Program-made: the position numbers and the translations under genes
Part shown: positions 60,248 through 64,000 of the stretch, in pieces
Layout: each line of letters opens with the position of its first letter
Position numbering within the stretch: the stretch's first letter is position 1
Assembly: GCA_002482505.1 (NCBI GenBank)
Contig: DLGD01000012.1
Location: 1-64,000 of the forward strand
Direction of reading: 5' to 3'
DNA: 64,000 nucleotides
DNA from: Christensenella sp. UBA7703
Lineage (GTDB): Bacteria > Bacillota > Clostridia > Christensenellales > CAG-138
The notes under the pieces: generated by a model
What the model saw: the letters and a program-made list of their open reading frames with translations, nothing else
Databases searched by the model: none
Told to the model about the DNA's origin: nothing

Positions 60248-61252
60248 TTGGAAAAGAAATCCACAACCAGAAAAACTCCCTCCCGCAGCGGGGCCAAAGC
60301 AAACGCCGCTTCTTTTGCCGCGGGCATCGCGGGGATTCTCATCGCGACTTGGCTCGTCTACGGCACGGTGACGATCAACCCGTTTCGCTGGGGATTGTTT
60401 GCGGAGGAGCTGATCATTGCCCTCTGCGCGCTACTTGCGCTTCGCTTTCTCTGTGTGCTTAGCCTGCCAAAGTGGCTTCCGCTGGTCTGCATCGTTCTCG
60501 TACCCGTGGCAATCGCGTTTGTGGGTTCGCTCTCGCTTCCGGAAAATCCGGCGGCGTTTGAGCGTGCGCTGTGCCTTGCCGCCGCCGCATGCTTTGCGCT
60601 GCTGAGCGCGCAGCAGATGGACAATAAGCCCGATGGCGTGCTGCTCACCGCGCTGCTCATCGGTGTCAGTCTGCCGATTCTCCTTGCTGCAAACACGCGC
60701 ATGATCGACGAACTCTCCCGTGCGTTGGTGATGGGCGGGGTATTCATGGCGGTGCTCGCCGTCCGGCAAAAAACGGTACTGCTTGCCTTTCTTGCCTCCG
60801 CCGCGTTTGCGGTTGCGGGCGCGGCCGGACTTTTTGCCGCGTTTGCCGGGCTCGGCGCGGGGCTTGGCGCGCTGCTGCTCTCGCCGAAGCGAACGCGGGG
60901 AAGCTGGACGTTCGCAGCCGTACTGATGGCGGCGCTGCCCGTTGCGGTTTGGTTCGTCTCCCGCGCGCTGCTGCCGGAAAACAATCCGCTCTTTGCGGGA
61001 AACACGGCGGTTGCGGGCGCATTTGCCGGAATTATCCGCGTGCATCAACTGCGCGCGCTGGCGGTTGGGCTCTTGCTGCTTTCGGTTCGGTTTTTCTCGC
61101 GCAGGGAGGATGCGGCCCTTCCCGTCGTGCTTGCGCTTGCGGGTTGCGCTGCGGCAAGGCTCTTGCCGTTTATCTCCGCGCCGGATGTTTGGATGGACGC
61201 GCTCTTGCTCTCGGCGCTTTGCGGCGTCGGCGTTGCCAAGACCGCGCGGTAA
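60248..61252 (+). CDS. Hypothetical polytopic membrane protein
   Basis: A 334-residue protein with about ten hydrophobic segments, very rich in Ala and Leu, and a short basic N-terminus (MEKKSTTRKTPSRSGAKANA). No motif of a known transporter or enzyme was recognised. The TTG start is supported by AGGAGATCAA. It follows rsmG by 35 bp and may be co-transcribed. Confidence 0.65.
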   Translation: MEKKSTTRKTPSRSGAKANAASFAAGIAGILIATWLVYGTVTINPFRWGLFAEELIIALCALLALRFLCVLSLPKWLPLVCIVLVPVAIAFVGSLSLPENPAAFERALCLAAAACFALLSAQQMDNKPDGVLLTALLIGVSLPILLAANTRMIDELSRALVMGGVFMAVLAVRQKTVLLAFLASAAFAVAGAAGLFAAFAGLGAGLGALLLSPKRTRGSWTFAAVLMAALPVAVWFVSRALLPENNPLFAGNTAVAGAFAGIIRVHQLRALAVGLLLLSVRFFSRREDAALPVVLALAGCAAARLLPFISAPDVWMDALLLSALCGVGVAKTAR

Positions 61253-61388
61253 ATTTGAATCGACTCAAACGGTGCGGGAGCGGGTTTCTGAACGAAATCC
61301 GAACAAGAGGGAAACAGCCCAAGCCCTGCCGTAGAACAACACAGGACAACGCGCGGCGCAGCTCTCTTGCGTGCGCGAAGGAGAATTT

Positions 61389-62813
61389 ATGACGCTCAAA
61401 AAACGAATCGCGGATCTGTTCGACCGCTCCTTTTGGAGGGTTGCGCTCCCGCTGATCATACCGATTGCATTGCAAAATCTATTGATGACCTCGTTTCGCC
61501 TTGTCGATACGCTGATGGTTGGCCGCCTTGGCGATGTTTCCATCGCTGCGGTCGGGCTTGCAGGCTGGGCCTCGTTCTTTGTCGAGCTGCTCGCGTTTGG
61601 GATGTCCAGCGGAGCCGCCGTCTTTGTTGCACAGTATCACGGCGCAGATAATAAAAAAGGCATGCTGCAGACTTACGGTATGATGCTGCTGTTCATGGTG
61701 CCGCTTGGCCTCGTGTTCACCATCGGCGTCGGGCTTTATCCTGCGTTTGTGATGCGGCTTTTCACCGAAGACCCGGCGCTGATTGCCGAGGGCGTGAAGT
61801 ATCTGCAGTTCGCCTGCGTCTCCTATTTCTCGCTGACGCTGAACCTCGCAATTTCGACCATGCTGCGCTGCACGGAGCAGGTGAAGATTCCGATGATTAC
61901 GAGCGGAATTGCCGCGGGGATGAATGCCGTGCTCAACTACATCTTCATCTTCGGCTTGTTCGGCCTTCCTGCGATGGGCGTTGCGGGCGCGGGGCTGGCC
62001 ACGGCGATCTCCTCTTTGATCAACCCGATTCTGATGATGGCAATCTCCTTTGCCAAGAAGAACATCGTTATCGCGCCGTTCAAGCAGGTGTTTGCGATCA
62101 AAGGCTTCTTTAAGCCCTTCTGGAGCCGTGCGCTCCCGGTCCTGCTCAACGAGTTTTTCTGGAGCGTCTCCATCCTTGTGGTCAACATGGTCTTAGGGCG
62201 GATGGGTACGGACAACTACGCCGCGCTGACGGTGGAGCGCACGATTGAAAATCTGGTATTCGTCTTCTTCGTCGGCCTCTGCAACGCCTGCAATATCCTC
62301 GTCGGGAAATCGATCGGTGCGGGGAATATCGAGCAGGGCAAGCTGTATTCCCGCCGCTTCATGGTGCTGACCCCGATCATTGGCATACTCGCGGGGCTGT
62401 TGATCATTGCGCTGCGCTATCCGCTGATCGGGTTGTTTGACTTGAGCGAGACCGCAAAGCACACCGCGCGCGTGCTGTTGGTCATCTTCGCAATCGATGC
62501 TGCGGTGCGTTATATTCCCTATGTCGAGGTGGTCGGCATCTTCCGCGCGGGCGGGGATACGCGCATGGGGCTGATCGTTGACGTGATTTGCCACTATGTC
62601 TTTATCACGCCTGCGGTTATCCTCGCCGGGCTTGTTTGGAAGCTCCCGTTTATCACGACCTATATCATCATGCTCGCGGTGGACGACATCTCCAAACTCA
62701 TCATCACGATTCCTTACTACCGAACTATGCGTTGGATCAAGCCGATTACGCAGCCGGAACCGGTGGATCGTGAAGAGGCGATGATCGAAATCGGAGGAGA
62801 CCCGATTTTGTAA
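61389..62813 (+). CDS. MATE family efflux transporter
   Basis: A 474-residue membrane protein with twelve predicted membrane segments in two similar halves, starting IIPIALQNLLMTSFRLVDTLMVGRLGDVSIAAVGLA, the signature of MATE exporters (Na+ or H+ driven drug or metabolite efflux). Second half: NEFFWSVSILVVNMVLGRMG. The ATG at 61389 has GGAGA upstream. Substrate unknown. Confidence 0.92.
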   Translation: MTLKKRIADLFDRSFWRVALPLIIPIALQNLLMTSFRLVDTLMVGRLGDVSIAAVGLAGWASFFVELLAFGMSSGAAVFVAQYHGADNKKGMLQTYGMMLLFMVPLGLVFTIGVGLYPAFVMRLFTEDPALIAEGVKYLQFACVSYFSLTLNLAISTMLRCTEQVKIPMITSGIAAGMNAVLNYIFIFGLFGLPAMGVAGAGLATAISSLINPILMMAISFAKKNIVIAPFKQVFAIKGFFKPFWSRALPVLLNEFFWSVSILVVNMVLGRMGTDNYAALTVERTIENLVFVFFVGLCNACNILVGKSIGAGNIEQGKLYSRRFMVLTPIIGILAGLLIIALRYPLIGLFDLSETAKHTARVLLVIFAIDAAVRYIPYVEVVGIFRAGGDTRMGLIVDVICHYVFITPAVILAGLVWKLPFITTYIIMLAVDDISKLIITIPYYRTMRWIKPITQPEPVDREEAMIEIGGDPIL

Positions 62814-63085
62814 CGGGGAGCGGCGCGATGAATTCGATTTACACAGAAATTTGTGGTATAATCAGCCATCGGCAACCAGGTATATGCCGCGGGTCGCGTG
62901 CATATATCAAAACAATCCCTACTCAAAATCAAGCAAAAGCGGATAATGCCTTGGGGACGTTGTTTTTTGCCGAAATGATTCTTACAGCAACGGTTGTAAG
63001 GGATTGCAAATCGTCACTTTGAAAATGATTCCATAGGGTAAGAGCGGGTGAACGAGCACCTGCATGGGGGGAAATAAACAGGCGT
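62814..63085 (+). other. Leader region of the potassium channel gene
   Basis: About 270 bp. An extended -10 TGGTATAAT at 62854-62862 suggests a transcript with a leader of about 215 nt. An inverted repeat ATATGC / GCATAT with a 12-nt loop lies at about 62881-62905. I do not recognise a c-di-AMP (ydaO) or other known riboswitch here. Confidence 0.4.
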
Positions 63086-64000
63086 ATGCATAAGCCAAAG
63101 ATGGGGATAAAGCCGATCAACGTTTTGCCGCTTGGTTTTATCGTGGTCATTTTGACTGGCGCGTTGTTATTGATGTTGCCGATTTCGAGCAGGGATGGAT
63201 CATCCCTGCCGTTTTTGAGCGCGCTGTTTACCTCAACCAGCGCGACCTGCGTAACGGGGCTCATCGTTGCAGACACAGGGACGTACTTTTCTTTGTTTGG
63301 ACAGATCGTCGTCATTCTGCTGATTCAAATCGGCGGCTTGGGCATCATGACCATGTCGATGATCCTGTTTTCATTCACGGGAAAAAAAGTCTCCCTGCAT
63401 GATCGCATGAGCATGGCGGAAGGTTTGGGCGAAAGCCGCTTGCAGGGCGTTGTCCGCCTGACGCGCGGCGCGCTGCTGGTCACCGGAATTACGGAATTGA
63501 CTGGGGCTGTTTTGCTTGCGTTTCGGTTTATTCCGCAGTTTGGCGTGGCAAAGGGAATCTGGTATTCGATTTTTCATAGTATCTCGGCGTTTTGCAACGC
63601 GGGGTTTGACCTCATCGGCGGTTATCGTTCTATGACGGTATATGACAAAGACCCGTATGTACTCATGATCATCATGGGGTTGATCGTCGCAGGCGGGTTG
63701 GGTTTTGGTGTGATTCTAAACATGCGCAACACACGCGATGCCCGCAGGCTCAGGCTGCACAGCAAGATGGTGCTGACAGGAACCGCGTTTCTGATTTTAT
63801 GCGGCACGCTGTTATTCCTCTGGATAGAGTATGAAAACCCCAAGACCATCGGCGGCATGAATCTGTTTGATAAGATCGTCAATTCGATGTTCCAGTCGGT
63901 CACGCTGCGCACGGCAGGGTTTAACTCCATCGACCAATTGGCGATGCACGACGCGAGCAAGGGCGTCGGTATTCTATTGATGCTCGTCGGCGGCGGGCCT
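63086..64000 (+). CDS. ktrB: KtrB/TrkH-type potassium transporter subunit, N-terminal part
   Basis: Membrane pore subunit of a sodium- or proton-coupled K+ uptake system. From ATG 63086 the frame stays open to the window edge (305 codons), encoding a protein with repeated M1-P-M2 units. Filter-like segments include STSATCVTGL, SISAFCNAGFDL and SVTLRTAGFNS. It begins MHKPKMGIKPINVLPLGF. The last third and any ktrA partner lie outside the window. Close similarity of filter 1 (CVTGL) points to KtrB rather than TrkG. Confidence 0.9.
   Translation, partial: MHKPKMGIKPINVLPLGFIVVILTGALLLMLPISSRDGSSLPFLSALFTSTSATCVTGLIVADTGTYFSLFGQIVVILLIQIGGLGIMTMSMILFSFTGKKVSLHDRMSMAEGLGESRLQGVVRLTRGALLVTGITELTGAVLLAFRFIPQFGVAKGIWYSIFHSISAFCNAGFDLIGGYRSMTVYDKDPYVLMIIMGLIVAGGLGFGVILNMRNTRDARRLRLHSKMVLTGTAFLILCGTLLFLWIEYENPKTIGGMNLFDKIVNSMFQSVTLRTAGFNSIDQLAMHDASKGVGILLMLVGGGP

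Noticed and set aside
62814..63085. c-di-AMP (ydaO) riboswitch before ktrB
   Set aside because: Expected for potassium uptake genes, but the conserved core blocks are not visible.
1..64000. CRISPR arrays, rRNA or tRNA genes, prophage, intact insertion sequences
   Set aside because: Looked for repeated spacer patterns, tRNA T-loop motifs, and transposase or integrase frames; none found.

Overview
This 64 kb window is a chromosomal segment around the replication origin of a low-to-medium GC Gram-positive anaerobe, most likely a member of the Clostridia (Eubacteriales). The evidence is: dnaA, dnaN, parA and parB clustered with parS sites; strong SD sequences and Gram-positive sigma-A promoters; the AddAB recombination enzyme; a CIRCE-type operator, LexA boxes and an FMN riboswitch before ribU; rubrerythrin with a PerR-like repressor; and ygeW/ygeY-type anaerobic nitrogen genes. 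I cannot name genus or species. No rRNA, tRNA, CRISPR array, prophage or intact insertion sequence was recognised.

Gene orientation switches at about 36.3-36.7 kb. Most genes to the left are on the minus strand and most large genes to the right are on the plus strand, as expected for forks leaving an origin at the dnaA locus. The dnaA-dnaN spacer (34.5-34.95 kb) holds consensus DnaA boxes and a run of xAG triplets between an AT-rich stretch and two adjacent box-like sites, which looks like a basal unwinding element. Two further clusters of perfect DnaA boxes lie at 26.36 kb and 49.25 kb. Three parS sites lie between parA and dnaN and a fourth at 39.78 kb.

Left arm (1-34 kb): the start of gdhA; an XRE regulator with six 29-residue repeats; a sigma/anti-sigma pair; a phosphohexomutase; a membrane protein with five zinc ribbons; a metallophosphoesterase operon; lon-engB behind a CIRCE-like operator; mgtA behind a leader with a 34-codon ORF; perR-rbr; riboswitch-controlled ribU; thpR-addB-addA; murA; carbamate kinase; aspS behind an unusual leader with micro-ORFs; and the parAB/dnaN/dnaA block.

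Right arm (36.7-64 kb): an operon of hydrolase, DUF951 and two signal peptidases; an acetyltransferase; cobO; a tandem array of four paralogous PepSY-like secreted proteins followed by a phosphodiester glycosidase-domain protein; the PAS regulator-ygeY-ygeW operon; a DUF1292 protein with a Cys/His-rich insertion; an XRE/membrane pair; uvrA under two LexA boxes; YdcF-like and uppP envelope genes; yhaM; mnmG-rsmG; a MATE transporter; and the start of a KtrB/TrkH potassium channel gene cut by the window edge.

The least explained parts are the PepSY-like array (one member has lost its lipobox cysteine), the leaders of aspS and mgtA, the extra DnaA-box clusters, the repeat-bearing XRE regulator, a frameshifted small membrane gene at 44.6 kb, and a hairpin repeat that recurs at gene ends.
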